From the IMG/VR virus record IMGVR_UViG_3300031963_000042, positions 1-64,000 of that record: a DNA stretch of 64,000 nucleotides. One strand, written 5' to 3'. Below are positions 47,330-55,636 of this stretch, piece after piece. Both the position numbers and the translations under genes were made by a program. The DNA comes from a virus. Every line of letters begins with the position of its first letter. Within the stretch, counting starts at the first letter, position 1. The notes under the pieces were generated by a model. The model was given only the letters and a program-made list of their open reading frames with translations. It was not told where the DNA came from and searched no databases.

Positions 47330-47569
47330 ATGAATAAATACACCACACAATACAGTGAGTTGGGTGAGCAAGCTGATGTAGAAGCTACACCAAAAAGCAA
47401 TGTTACTGTTTGGTCTAGTGGTGCAACTAGGGGTAAAGCAAATCCATTGATGACTAAAGACCAAAAATGGGATTCAGGGGCATCTAGAGGGCTTGCAAAC
47501 CCAATTTCAAACCAAAAATGGAGTGATAATTATTCAATAAAAAGAGGAGCAGCAAATCCATTACCGTAA
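47330..47569 (+). CDS. Putative head-targeted small protein (79 aa)
   Basis: ATG 47330 (MNKYTTQYSELGE|QA) preferred over 47300 because of the promoter motif. After the signature come near-repeats: SSGATRGKANPL, DSGASRGLANPI, IKRGAANPL, three copies of a G-A-x-R-G-x-A-N-P unit, suggesting a short repetitive binding peptide. It overlaps the next gene by one base (TAATG). Confidence 0.7.
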   Translation: MNKYTTQYSELGEQADVEATPKSNVTVWSSGATRGKANPLMTKDQKWDSGASRGLANPISNQKWSDNYSIKRGAANPLP

Positions 47570-48768
47570 TGATTAAGCAAAATTATAAAATAGATAAACG
47601 TAGCATACTTGAACAGCATAAATTTAGTTCCTTTAACAAGAAAAACGAAACATATGCTATAGTTGAGTGGGTTTCTCCCGATGATAAGTATGTAATCTTT
47701 TTAGACGAATTAATAGACGTTAAAAACAAAAGGATAATTGGTAATATCCTTGAAGATTATAATAATCTAAAGTTTTTTTTAGAATATTCTTATAATGTAT
47801 CTAAAAACATCCCTAAAGTTGTTAAGGAAGGTTTAATAAAAGAAGTTAGATCCTTAGTTTTAACTGAAAATATTTCTACCTTTAAAAAACAAATTAACGA
47901 AACAGTATCATTCACTAAGCAAAACAAAAAAATATTGCTTGAAGCCGAGAATGAAGGTGGTGGCCTTTTAAATAAATTTGGTAATTGGTTAGGAAATGAG
48001 TATAATAAAACAGTTTCTGGGGTAACAGACTTTGCTAATACTGTAGCTACAGGTGCAAAAGATTTAGGATCTGCTGTGGCAAATTTTGATTGGGCAAAAA
48101 TAAAAGATATTCTATCAAAAGGTGTATTGTATATTGCTAGATCAATAAGATCTGCGATGTATTCAGTGGCAGGAGGTATTGTTGATGCTATTCTTGTCGC
48201 AACAGGTATTGGTAAAGCTGTACAGTGGATTCCCTGGTTTATTATTGTAATGTTAGATTTTTATGAAATCTATACTGGAGAGTATGAAGACCCTAACGTA
48301 CCTGAATGGCTTAGATACGTTACTATAGGTATTGATTGTATCGGACTATTTACTACAGGTGCGGCGGCTATTGCAGCTAAAAAAACTTTTGGTACTGTAG
48401 CCGCAATAACTAAAAATCCAGAGTCTGTCGGATTTTTACAAAAAATAATTGGATATTTTGGAAATTTACCTGGTAAAATATCTGAAGGAATGTCGATATT
48501 GAAAAATAAATCGCCAAAAATTTATTCGTTTTTTGCTCCAATTGTTAGTGGTATTTCAAATTTTATTCAAAGAGCGGTTACTGTACTTGGTAATATTGTC
48601 ACCAAAAAAACTGGAAATGTCGCAAAAAATGTTGGTGCTGAAGTAGGTGTTAACTTTGCCGCCGATACCGTAACAAATCAAGATAATAGCCGTATGGTTC
48701 CAGTCGCTACTGCTAATCAAATAGATTACATGGTTAATCAGTTAAAAACTGATCCATTCTTTAACTAA
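47569..48768 (+). CDS. Putative head-targeted membrane-active protein (399 aa)
   Basis: Signature KIDKRSILE|QH (residue 15). A second L-x-E (LLEAENEGGG) near 128 could be another cut site before a Gly-rich hinge. The C-terminal two thirds have long hydrophobic or glycine/alanine-rich segments (VAGGIVDAILVATGIGKAVQ, WIPWFIIVMLDFY, IGLFTTGAAAIAA), the profile of proteins that insert into membranes. A role in DNA ejection would be plausible but is not shown. Confidence 0.75.
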   Translation: MIKQNYKIDKRSILEQHKFSSFNKKNETYAIVEWVSPDDKYVIFLDELIDVKNKRIIGNILEDYNNLKFFLEYSYNVSKNIPKVVKEGLIKEVRSLVLTENISTFKKQINETVSFTKQNKKILLEAENEGGGLLNKFGNWLGNEYNKTVSGVTDFANTVATGAKDLGSAVANFDWAKIKDILSKGVLYIARSIRSAMYSVAGGIVDAILVATGIGKAVQWIPWFIIVMLDFYEIYTGEYEDPNVPEWLRYVTIGIDCIGLFTTGAAAIAAKKTFGTVAAITKNPESVGFLQKIIGYFGNLPGKISEGMSILKNKSPKIYSFFAPIVSGISNFIQRAVTVLGNIVTKKTGNVAKNVGAEVGVNFAADTVTNQDNSRMVPVATANQIDYMVNQLKTDPFFN

Positions 48769-48778
48769 AAAAAATGAC

Positions 48779-49543
48779 ATGAATCAAAGTGAAATTAATT
48801 TATATTTAAATAAATTCAAACTATTATCAGAATACGATAATAGATTTAATCATAATGAGAGTTCTAATTTAATTAATGAGAATTTATTTCGTAAAATAGG
48901 TAGAAGTTTGGGTATATATGGTCAAGTTTTAAAAAAATTAACCAAAGATATTGAGCCGCAAAATTTACAAAAATATAGCAACATGACTTATGATGAGATC
49001 AAGTTAGCTGTTGATAACTTAAATCCAAGTAGAACTGCGGCATATGATCCTGCTCTTATGAAAGAAATAAAAGATGCTAGAAAAATTGCCGTTCTTAAAA
49101 GAGCAGCTGAACTAGAACAAGCTAGAGGGTCTAAATTAAGTTCAGACGAGATAAAATCAATATTTGATGAAGTTAAAACTAAATTTACTCCAAGTACCTA
49201 CTCTAAAGAGGCTACAAATGTATTAAATAAATATTCTCCAGACGAGTCGACAATAAATTTGTTTAGTGCTCAATTTAATAAATTAAAACCAGATCAAATA
49301 AATTTTTTAGCTAAAACAGACGCAAAACTAAGCGGGTTAGGTTCTAAAGGGCAAATAGTTCAAAGTGCTGGAAATATGAATCAACAGTCTTTTATTAGTT
49401 ATTATCGCGATTATTTTAATGCTATAGGAATAACGTTAGCGATGGCAGGATTGGTTTATTGGTATTACAACCGAGTTTATAACGGAGAGCCTGAACAATT
49501 CAAGACAAATATTTTACCAGATTATTCTATTAAATCACAGTAA
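48779..49543 (+). CDS. Putative head-targeted protein with C-terminal membrane segment (254 aa)
   Basis: Candidate cuts LSE (residue 19) and INE (34). Helical body with repeated K/E heptad-like segments, then one hydrophobic helix (AIGITLAMAGLVYWYYNRVY) near residue 225. It follows the 47569 gene after 10 nt, so the two may work together at the membrane. Confidence 0.75.
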   Translation: MNQSEINLYLNKFKLLSEYDNRFNHNESSNLINENLFRKIGRSLGIYGQVLKKLTKDIEPQNLQKYSNMTYDEIKLAVDNLNPSRTAAYDPALMKEIKDARKIAVLKRAAELEQARGSKLSSDEIKSIFDEVKTKFTPSTYSKEATNVLNKYSPDESTINLFSAQFNKLKPDQINFLAKTDAKLSGLGSKGQIVQSAGNMNQQSFISYYRDYFNAIGITLAMAGLVYWYYNRVYNGEPEQFKTNILPDYSIKSQ

Positions 49544-49548
49544 TTATA

Positions 49549-49571
49549 TTTATAATTATAATATTTATATT
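49549..49571 (+). promoter_or_regulatory. Two ATATTTAT motifs, candidate late promoter
   Basis: Copies at 49549-49556 and 49564-49571, the second 12 nt before ATG 49584. Confidence 0.45.
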
Positions 49572-49583
49572 AAAAAATAAGAT

Positions 49584-50564
49584 ATGAAAAAATCAATTCA
49601 TGACATAAAAAAAGATTTTTTGTTGTATACAAACTATGATACAAGAAAAACTTTACGTGAAAATATTGAGTTAGTTAGCGAGCAAGAAGAAGGTGGTGCT
49701 ATTCCAACATATGAACCAAGATCTGTAAGAAATACTAATATTAGAGTAAATAGTGAAGGCGAAAATGATCCTAATGGTGAATTTACAGTTAAAATAGTTA
49801 GAACTCCTTCCGGACAAGACATTGCTTTAATATTCGACAATAATAACAAGCCTCAAGGATATTACAGAGGTGGTGGGTCAGTTAACCCTGCAACACCAGA
49901 AAATGTTAAAAACACAATTAACTATTTATATAGTTGGTTTAATCAATGCAAGTCAAAAGATGCGTTAGGTAGTAATTGGTCAAATCAAGTACAAGCAAAA
50001 CTACAAAGGTTATCTGCTGAATTAACCGATATATTAGATGAAGGGCCTAAATCTGGTGTATATGATACAGATGCTCTAATTGGTTTTTTAGGTAACTTTA
50101 GCAATTTTGATGAATTGTGCCTTTTTAACCTTTTTTACGGTTCTTTAGATAATAAATCTAAATTTTTAGCACAACTATCTGATTTCTATTATAGAAATCC
50201 TGGTGATAAAAAATTTAGAGAGGTATTAAACATAATATCTAGATTGGCATCAGAACAATCAAATACTCCAAGTACACCTGGTGGCGGAACACCAGGTGGG
50301 GGAGGAACACCAGGTGGTTCAGGATACGTTAATTGCCCAGGTCCTGAGTATAGATTTGGTTGCATTAGTCCTGCAATTTCAAAAATTCAATCTTGTGCTG
50401 GATTACCTAGAGACGACAAATTTGGACCATCTACTTTAGATTATGTTAAGAGAACATTAGGAAAGGAAACATTTGATACAAACACTGACCTGAATAAACT
50501 ATGTCCTAACGGGGTTCCTAACACACCTCCGCCAGGGGCTTACGACGAAGTTAACGAAAGATAA
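49584..50564 (+). CDS. Head-targeted protein with peptidoglycan-binding-like domain (326 aa)
   Basis: Signature ends ELVSE|QEEGG (residue 33). Middle helical domain, then a linker of T-P-G-G-G units (about 227-248), then a compact C-terminal domain YRFGCISPAISKIQSCAGLP followed by DDKFGPSTLDYVKRTLG. The x-x-I-x-x-I-Q...G...D-x-x-F-G-P-x-T pattern is that of peptidoglycan-binding domain type 1. It is likely to attach to the cell wall during entry or lysis. Followed 24 nt later by a gene of similar type. Confidence 0.75.
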   Translation: MKKSIHDIKKDFLLYTNYDTRKTLRENIELVSEQEEGGAIPTYEPRSVRNTNIRVNSEGENDPNGEFTVKIVRTPSGQDIALIFDNNNKPQGYYRGGGSVNPATPENVKNTINYLYSWFNQCKSKDALGSNWSNQVQAKLQRLSAELTDILDEGPKSGVYDTDALIGFLGNFSNFDELCLFNLFYGSLDNKSKFLAQLSDFYYRNPGDKKFREVLNIISRLASEQSNTPSTPGGGTPGGGGTPGGSGYVNCPGPEYRFGCISPAISKIQSCAGLPRDDKFGPSTLDYVKRTLGKETFDTNTDLNKLCPNGVPNTPPPGAYDEVNER

Positions 50565-50588
50565 TTAAAATATATAAAATTTCATCTT

Positions 50589-51725
50589 ATGAGAGAAAAG
50601 TTTGAAAAAAAAATAATAAATGAGCAAGGAACTGGTCTGTCACTGCCTAATCCTATTACTATGGCAGACTTAGTTGCGAATAATTCATGTAAATTTACTA
50701 CCGGATTGCAGCCGACTGATACCGGAACTTATTGGCTAGCTATAGCCGATGTTGATCGTCCGGATCGAAAACCGCCAGTAAAAAGAGGTGATTATTATGT
50801 TGTTTCTGATGATTTTGAATTTGTAAACGGAACACCTAAAGGGACTTATGCTTTATTTAGATATGGTAGTTATGTTCCTGGTACGTATGATAAAAACACT
50901 GGTAAATATCTATTAAGATGGACTTGTGAAAATTATCAACCACCAACGAATTTAATTTCAGCTGGAAATCTAACTCCAGCTCAAAAAGAATGGATAAATA
51001 ATAGTAGATACCTTAAACAGGGATATAGCTTGAGTGCAAATACGCAGGAAGGTTGTATAACTACACCATTTGACGAAAAATTATGTGACAGAGTTGATTT
51101 AGCTGAAAAAGCACCTGACGTTTTTTTTAAAAAAGGCGTATATTACTTATATAAATCTAAAACCGCTCTTAATCAACAGCAAAAAGAACAACAAGCACAA
51201 ATTATTAACTCTTATAAGTCATTAAGTGGTTGTACTGATGTAGTCCCACCAGCTACTCAAATTAACCAATATTATCAAGTAAGATTATCTCAAATTCCTG
51301 AGTTTCGTAATTTATTTGACTCAAATTTTGTAATGTATTGTCCTTATTCAGCAATAACTAAAGGAAATAGAGCATCAGTTATTGACGGTATTAAAAATAA
51401 ATTAAACATGTCAAGTGTTACGGATGATTGTCAATTTGCTATGACTGTTATTTATGATGGGTTATACAAACGTAAAAATCAATATTCAAGGCAGTTAGAT
51501 CTTCAAGAAATAACTTATTTAAAAAATGTTTTAAAACAGTGTGCTACAGCTAGGGATGAAAGAGGTAGAGCCTTTAATTTTAAATACAAAAATAATTACC
51601 AAGAATTAGTTAGGCTAAATAAAGATAATCCTGCATCACTAGCAGAAAGTAAAACAAAAGATTTAACAACTATAATTAGAGAACAACTAGTTGAAGCTTA
51701 TAATAGGAAGAATAGAAGATATTAA
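50589..51725 (+). CDS. Putative head-targeted protein (378 aa)
   Basis: Short signature MREKFEKKIINE|QG. Mixed body with many cysteines and aromatics (NSCKFTTGLQPTDTGTYWLA, LLRWTCENYQPP), no membrane segment. C-terminal helix rich in R/K (NRKNRRY). Last gene of the run from 46482; two hairpins follow. Confidence 0.78.
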   Translation: MREKFEKKIINEQGTGLSLPNPITMADLVANNSCKFTTGLQPTDTGTYWLAIADVDRPDRKPPVKRGDYYVVSDDFEFVNGTPKGTYALFRYGSYVPGTYDKNTGKYLLRWTCENYQPPTNLISAGNLTPAQKEWINNSRYLKQGYSLSANTQEGCITTPFDEKLCDRVDLAEKAPDVFFKKGVYYLYKSKTALNQQQKEQQAQIINSYKSLSGCTDVVPPATQINQYYQVRLSQIPEFRNLFDSNFVMYCPYSAITKGNRASVIDGIKNKLNMSSVTDDCQFAMTVIYDGLYKRKNQYSRQLDLQEITYLKNVLKQCATARDERGRAFNFKYKNNYQELVRLNKDNPASLAESKTKDLTTIIREQLVEAYNRKNRRY

Positions 51726-51730
51726 TAGAT

Positions 51731-51752
51731 AATTAGGTTTAGTCACCTAATT
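51731..51752 (+). terminator. Hairpin after 50589
   Basis: AATTAGGT, 6-nt loop, ACCTAATT, then TTATAA. Confidence 0.6.
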
Positions 51753-51784
51753 TTATAAATGTTTTTAAAAAAAGGAGGTAATTA

Positions 51785-51824
51785 AAACAAATGGGAGGCT
51801 TATTGCCCCCCATTTGTTTTTTTT
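51785..51824. terminator. Bidirectional terminator
   Basis: AAAACAAATGGG...CCCATTTGTTTT with a T run, between the convergent 50589 and clpP genes; the clpP stop falls within it. Confidence 0.85.
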
Positions 51825-52483
51825 CGAATTACTTCGTCGATGATTCCATATTCTAGAGCTTCATCAGCAGTTAGCCATAGATCACGTTGTGCGTGTCGTT
51901 TAACTTCTTCTTTGTCTTTCGAGCAAAATTCACCAAGAAGTTCGAATAGAATTTCATTACTTCTCATCCATTCATCCATATAGATTGTTGCGTCTTGAAT
52001 ATTACCTCTAAATCCGGCTGATGATTGGTGTAGCATAGTCCTTGAGAACTTAAGAGATCGTCTTAGGCCCTTAGTTCCGGCACCAAGTATAACTGATCCC
52101 ATAGATGCTGCAATTCCAGTATTTACGGTTGCGATATTTGAGTTAATGTACTGCATAATATCGACAATAGAAAGCCCTGACTTTACAGATCCTCCTGGGC
52201 TATCAACGTGCATTGCGATCTCTTTATTTTCGACAGAATCGAGGAACATGAGTTGTGCTTGCACTATGGTTGACATGTTATCGTCGACTTCACCTGCAAC
52301 CCAAAGAATGCGTTCTCGCATAAGTCTTGAAAAGATATCGATCTGAGTTGCTCTTAGTTCTCTTTCTTCAAGAACGTAAGGTGTTAGAGAGCTATTAATC
52401 CTTTGGGAGTAATAATCGATATGTGATGATGGTTTATACAGGTGATTTGTGTAGTAAGATGTAAATTCTTTTGTAATATCCAT
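51800..52483 (-). CDS. clpP: ClpP-type serine protease (227 aa)
   Basis: Catalytic triad in the usual order: Ser127 (GIAASMGSVI), His152 (RTMLHQSSAG) and Asp201 (QRDLWLTADEAL). Also the oxyanion turn HVDSPGGSV (92-100). Slightly longer than bacterial ClpP, with a 35-residue N-terminal extension. ClpP forms a double-ring chamber fed by AAA+ unfoldases; none is visible here, so it may use the host ClpX/ClpA or act in head maturation. Transcribed with the tRNA-Leu gene directly upstream on the same strand. Confidence 0.93.
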   Translation of the reverse strand: MDITKEFTSYYTNHLYKPSSHIDYYSQRINSSLTPYVLEERELRATQIDIFSRLMRERILWVAGEVDDNMSTIVQAQLMFLDSVENKEIAMHVDSPGGSVKSGLSIVDIMQYINSNIATVNTGIAASMGSVILGAGTKGLRRSLKFSRTMLHQSSAGFRGNIQDATIYMDEWMRSNEILFELLGEFCSKDKEEVKRHAQRDLWLTADEALEYGIIDEVIRKKTNGGQ

Positions 52484-52500
52484 AATTTATCTTGTTTGAG

Positions 52501-52582
52501 TGCGGTAAAAGGGACTCGAACCCCCACTCCTTTCGGAATATCATCCTTAGTGATACGTGTCTACCAATTTCACCACTACCGC
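52501..52582 (-). tRNA. tRNA-Leu (AAG)
   Basis: Anticodon stem TATCA/TGATA with loop CTAAGGA (anticodon AAG), long variable arm, acceptor GCGGTAG with TTACCGC, discriminator A. No encoded CCA. Lies 17 nt upstream of clpP. Confidence 0.88.
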
Positions 52583-52627
52583 ATTATTTACTCAACAAGA
52601 GTATAAATTAGTTTTTACATTGTCAAA

Positions 52628-53122
52628 TTAATATGTGAACGATTTTTTGTAGTCAATCCAGACATCTTCCATAGAATTTGTGAGGATTTCTGCAAAAATA
52701 GAAGGTTCGAATGGTTTTTTAATCATAACCATGTTAGCTTCTTTAGGTGTTCTATCTGCTTTATTAAAATTACATTTATTACAGCAAGTTACCATATTAT
52801 TCCATGAGTTATCACCACCTCGTGATTTTGGTACTACGTGATCTATCGTAAGGTTTCTTTTAGACCCACAATAAACGCATTCAAAACCATCTCTTCTATA
52901 TATTCGTGTTTTTGACACTTTTAAATGTTTTTTGCTGATACTTACATAATTTAGCAACCTGATAATCAGTGGCTTTATGTAAGTTCTGTATATTGAAGAT
53001 ATACGATCTTCAGACTCTTTAACAACTTCTGCCTTACCTTTGTGCACAAGTTTAAACCCTCTTTTTTGAGAGGTAACGTTTATTGGAGTATAATCTGCAT
53101 TTAATACTAATACTTTATCCAT
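52628..53122 (-). CDS. HNH endonuclease (164 aa)
   Basis: RRDGFECVYCGSKRNLTIDH followed by VVPKSRGGDNSWNNMVTCCN and KC: two CxxC zinc knuckles (C82/C85 and C114/C117) around the D-H (94-95) and N of the HNH core. The N-terminal part (VLVLNADYTPINVTSQKRG) is typical of bacterial and phage HNH proteins of this type. Free-standing; it could be a homing enzyme or a packaging or replication nuclease. Confidence 0.9.
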   Translation of the reverse strand: MDKVLVLNADYTPINVTSQKRGFKLVHKGKAEVVKESEDRISSIYRTYIKPLIIRLLNYVSISKKHLKVSKTRIYRRDGFECVYCGSKRNLTIDHVVPKSRGGDNSWNNMVTCCNKCNFNKADRTPKEANMVMIKKPFEPSIFAEILTNSMEDVWIDYKKSFTY

Positions 53123-53281
53123 ATATAATTATTAATTAATTATTTTAATTATAATAATATTATTATTATATATATTTAATATATAAATATATTATCTAAA
53201 TAATAATACTAGATATTTTTTCTATCGGCAAGTAGTTTTGTTGTTTTTTTTTAAAATAAAAATATTTATAATAAAAAAGTT
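53123..53281. other. Extremely AT-rich intergenic stretch
   Basis: 53123-53215 is almost pure A/T with alternating TA runs and a few TTAATTAA words; no gene or stem with GC pairs. It contains the upstream region of the minus-strand HNH gene and of the 53282 gene. Confidence 0.7.
53262..53269 (+). promoter_or_regulatory. ATATTTAT motif, candidate late promoter
   Basis: 12 nt before ATG 53282. Confidence 0.42.
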
Positions 53282-54028
53282 ATGAACAAAAGTTATAGTA
53301 AAATAAGGCATATTAAAGAAGCTAATATGCAAATCGAGCAAAAATTCTTAAATGAAGGTCAATCAGTTATTAATGGCGGTAAAGTTGGGAGAATAGATGA
53401 AGCTTTTATTCCTATTCCTGAAGAACCAAGGGAAGTAATAGCTGATAAATTATTAAAGAAAATTATAGATAAAAATATTTATTTTATACACAACTTATTA
53501 CATAAGTTGAGGTATGAAAAATTTTACTTAAAAAGTAAAAAGTCTATTGTAAAAAAAATCATAGATTTTTCTGGTAGTGGTAAATATAGTTTAGTGACAT
53601 ATTCTGATCTTCTTAGGAATCTAATACAAGTAGCTCCGTATTATAAATCAAGTATTGACCCTATACTTACAGATATTAAATCTGTAATGGAGGACCTTAA
53701 CAAGTTTGATTATAGCGATAATTCAAATGTTTATATCGCAACAGTAACTTTATATAATTTATTTGAACGTATCGATGCTAAGTTTGACATTTTTTTCAAA
53801 TCGCCGAAAAAAAGATCTTCTACGCTAGATAGGCCATATAGGTCATACGGGTCACATACAAATTCAGGCAAAAAAAAGGATGACGATGATGACTTTAAAT
53901 TCCCTACTTTTGATCCAAATATTTTTGGTGGTGGCCCTGGTGGCGGTAGTTTTGGTGGTGGGGACTTTGGTGGCGGTAGTTTTGGTGGTGGGGACTTTGG
54001 TGGCGGAGGTGCAGGTGGTGATTGGTAA
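53282..54028 (+). CDS. Head-targeted protein with Gly/Phe-rich tail (248 aa)
   Basis: Signature ends FLNE|GQ (residue 25), after an earlier ANMQIE. Helical middle; basic segment KSPKKRSSTLDRPYRSYGSH; acidic KKKDDDDDFKFPTFDP; then about 35 residues of repeats GGGSFGGGDFGG. Such Gly/Phe tails are flexible and may drive assembly or phase separation. The DNA of the tail is a 33-bp tandem duplication. Confidence 0.78.
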   Translation: MNKSYSKIRHIKEANMQIEQKFLNEGQSVINGGKVGRIDEAFIPIPEEPREVIADKLLKKIIDKNIYFIHNLLHKLRYEKFYLKSKKSIVKKIIDFSGSGKYSLVTYSDLLRNLIQVAPYYKSSIDPILTDIKSVMEDLNKFDYSDNSNVYIATVTLYNLFERIDAKFDIFFKSPKKRSSTLDRPYRSYGSHTNSGKKKDDDDDFKFPTFDPNIFGGGPGGGSFGGGDFGGGSFGGGDFGGGGAGGDW

Positions 54029-54046
54029 AAAATACTTTAAAAAATA

Positions 54047-54079
54047 TTTGGACTTTTGAATTGTATTATCGTATCTTTG
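54047..54079 (+). promoter_or_regulatory. Bacteroidota-type promoter for tRNA-Glu
   Basis: TTTG 54047-54050, 21 nt, TATCTTTG 54072-54079, 19 nt before the tRNA. Confidence 0.75.
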
Positions 54080-54098
54080 CAGTGTCATTAAATGAAAT

Positions 54099-54171
54099 GT
54101 CGGGTTCGTATAGTTGGTTAGTACATAGCCCTTTCAAGGCTAAAACGCGGGTTCGAACCCCGTACCCGATA
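54099..54171 (+). tRNA. tRNA-Glu (TTC)
   Basis: Anticodon loop CTTTCAA in stem TAGCC/GGCTA; acceptor GTCGGGT with ACCCGAT; T loop TTCGAAC. No encoded CCA. Confidence 0.9.
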
Positions 54172-54177
54172 CTTAAT

Positions 54178-54251
54178 TGCCTCCATAGTTAAACGGATAT
54201 AACGAGACTCTTCTAAAGTCTAATTGGTGGTTCGATTCCATCTGGGGGTAC
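54178..54251 (+). tRNA. tRNA-Arg (TCT)
   Basis: Loop CTTCTAA in stem AGACT/AGTCT; acceptor TGCCTCC with GGGGGTA; T loop TTCGATT. Confidence 0.88.
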
Positions 54252-54262
54252 AAAAACATCTT

Positions 54263-54523
54263 ATGTTAAGAACATTTATTGTATTAGGACTGATTGTCAC
54301 TTTGTTTTGGGGTTTTATTTCTGATAACAAATCTTCACAAATAAGTTATAGTAAAGAAACCATAGTAGATGTTGATACGGTGCAAGTTGTTAATAACGTT
54401 TTACCTAATCTAACAAAATTTGCCTATAAAACAAACAATGGGTCATATTTTGTTTTGAACTCTTGCCGATATTCTGTGGGGGATAAAATAAAAATAACAA
54501 ATATAACTTATTATGAAAAATAA
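54263..54523 (+). CDS. Membrane-anchored small protein (86 aa)
   Basis: ATG 54263 (MLRTFIVLGLIVTLFWGFIS) begins with a signal anchor; the frame is open upstream to 54224, but that is inside the tRNA. The rest is a short strand-rich domain (TKFAYKTNNGSYFVL) ending KITNITYYEK. Overlaps the next small gene. Confidence 0.7.
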   Translation: MLRTFIVLGLIVTLFWGFISDNKSSQISYSKETIVDVDTVQVVNNVLPNLTKFAYKTNNGSYFVLNSCRYSVGDKIKITNITYYEK

Positions 54524-54596
54524 AGTTTTTTTTGCTTATCCGGAAGACGATGAGGATGATTATCCGGAAGATCCTGGTGATATTATTAGTTTTTAA
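54513..54596 (+). CDS. Very small acidic protein (27 aa)
   Basis: MKNKVFFAYPEDDEDDYPED followed by PGDIISF; the unit YPED occurs twice. It overlaps the previous stop by 11 nt and is followed by a terminator. Low certainty because of its length. Confidence 0.4.
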   Translation: MKNKVFFAYPEDDEDDYPEDPGDIISF

Positions 54597-54606
54597 CTAA
54601 AAAAAT

Positions 54607-54631
54607 AAAGGCTGGATAAACTCCAGCCTTT
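54607..54631. terminator. Bidirectional terminator
   Basis: AAAGGCTGGA, loop TAAAC, TCCAGCCTTT. Confidence 0.9.
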
Positions 54632-54635
54632 ATAA

Positions 54636-54827
54636 TTAACCCTCAACAGGCTGATCTGCTTTTTTCTTAGAGATGAAAGACCATACTAAACCCGCGATTG
54701 AAACAAGGGCTGATGTTACCTCTAAGAATAGAGACTCATCAAGAACACCTTTGGCTACTAAGTAGCCACCAACAAAAGTTAATACGTGTCTAACGATACC
54801 TAAAAATTGATCTCTAGTCATTCCCAT
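54636..54827 (-). CDS. Holin-like small membrane protein (63 aa)
   Basis: MGMTRDQFLGIVRHVLTFVG followed by GYLVAKGVLDE, a turn, then ALVSIAGLVWSFISKKKADQ: two hydrophobic segments with a charged turn and a basic C terminus, the layout of phage holins of the Pam3-gp28-like type. An upstream TTG (54836) is a less likely start. It would form membrane lesions to release the wall hydrolases. Confidence 0.72.
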   Translation of the reverse strand: MGMTRDQFLGIVRHVLTFVGGYLVAKGVLDESLFLEVTSALVSIAGLVWSFISKKKADQPVEG

Positions 54828-54943
54828 TTTTAACAAAATTTAAAAAAAAAGTTTATTTATTATTACCTATAAATATCTTTTTTTAGAAAAAAAATTGACT
54901 TATTATAAACTTTTTACTAACATTGAGATATATATAAGATATT

Positions 54944-55021
54944 ATGAACTTTAACTTATTTAAACATACGCAAGATTCTAACCCGGCGATTAGCTGGTTT
55001 GCATCGTTATTTATTAAATAA
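54944..55021 (+). CDS. Possible very small protein (25 aa)
   Basis: MNFNLFKHTQDSNPAISWFA followed by SLFIK. Followed by a terminator 35 nt later. The AT-rich leader (ATATATATAAGATATT) could be a promoter or ribosome-entry region, but the sequence alone does not settle whether it is a gene. Confidence 0.35.
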   Translation: MNFNLFKHTQDSNPAISWFASLFIK

Positions 55022-55055
55022 GTTCAGGTTATTTATATAATTTTATAGATATAAT

Positions 55056-55086
55056 AAAAACCCTGGACTAAAATCCGGGGTTTTTT
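55056..55086 (+). terminator. Rho-independent terminator
   Basis: AAAACCCTGGA, 6-nt loop, TCCGGGGTTTT and a T run. Confidence 0.85.
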
Positions 55087-55134
55087 GTTCTTTGACATAT
55101 TGGATAGTTAATTAAAAAAAATATTGCTCACTTG

Positions 55135-55164
55135 TTGCGAATATGAAAAATACTCGTACCTTTG
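55135..55164 (+). promoter_or_regulatory. Bacteroidota-type promoter for tRNA-Gln
   Basis: TTG 55135-55137, 19 nt, TACCTTTG 55157-55164. Confidence 0.75.
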
Positions 55165-55176
55165 CAGAGCAAATAA

Positions 55177-55251
55177 TTACTCAGTGGTGTAAAGGCTAAC
55201 ATTTCAGAATTTGAATCTGAAGATTGTAGGTTCGAGTCCTACCTGAGTAAC
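55177..55251 (+). tRNA. tRNA-Gln (TTG)
   Basis: Loop ATTTGAA in stem TCAGA/TCTGA; acceptor TTACTCA with TGAGTAA; T loop TTCGAGT. Confidence 0.88.
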
Positions 55252-55274
55252 GAAAAAAAAATAAAAAAACTTCT

Positions 55275-55304
55275 TGCTCAATTCGAAATAAGTTTATATC
55301 TTTG
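55275..55304 (+). promoter_or_regulatory. Bacteroidota-type promoter
   Basis: TTG (55274-55276, followed by C), 20 nt, TATCTTTG 55297-55304, before the small gene at 55340 and tRNA-His. Confidence 0.72.
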
Positions 55305-55339
55305 CAGTGTCAATCGTTAACCACTAAAAATGAAAAAAA

Positions 55340-55438
55340 ATGCTAAACTTTATCTTGTTTCTTATCGCATTGAATTTGGTTGTATGTGGTTCGGTTCTCC
55401 TCATATCAAAGGATGTTGAAAACAAAAGAAGTATTTAA
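55340..55438 (+). CDS. Very small membrane protein (32 aa)
   Basis: MLNFILFLIALNLVVCGSVL followed by LISKDVENKRSI: one transmembrane helix with a charged tail, 35 nt after a good promoter. A second frame starting at 55330 (29 aa) overlaps it but looks less like a protein. Confidence 0.5.
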   Translation: MLNFILFLIALNLVVCGSVLLISKDVENKRSI

Positions 55439-55451
55439 TCCTTTATAACAT

Positions 55452-55526
55452 GGTTTTATTGGTGTTATCGGCTAGCACAGGAGTTTGTGGATCTCCAAGA
55501 TCGAGTTCGAATCTCGAATAAAGCCC
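55452..55526 (+). tRNA. tRNA-His (GTG)
   Basis: Loop TTGTGGA; acceptor GGTTTTA with TAAAGCC; T loop TTCGAAT. The base before G1 is T rather than the usual extra G of tRNA-His, so the G-1 would have to be added or the RNA processed differently. Confidence 0.8.
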
Positions 55527-55537
55527 AGGTTGATTAG

Positions 55538-55617
55538 GCCCCCTTTAGGCAGTTTATTTGATACTTTATTGATAGCGTAGTAGTTCTGATTATTTATTTC
55601 ATAGCCTTAAAGGGGGC
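55538..55617 (+). repeat. Long-range hairpin with G5/C5 stem between tRNAs
   Basis: GCCCCCTTTAGGC at 55538-55550 pairs with GCCTTAAAGGGGGC at 55604-55617 around a 53-nt AT-rich loop; T-rich sequence follows. Confidence 0.65.
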
Positions 55618-55636
55618 ATTTTTAAAAACAACATTA

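Noticed and set aside
51774-51852. Perfect AAGGAGGT followed by an ATG and a 21-codon frame
   Set aside because: It reads antisense into the end of clpP and through a terminator; the phage otherwise does not use Shine-Dalgarno sites, so it looks accidental.
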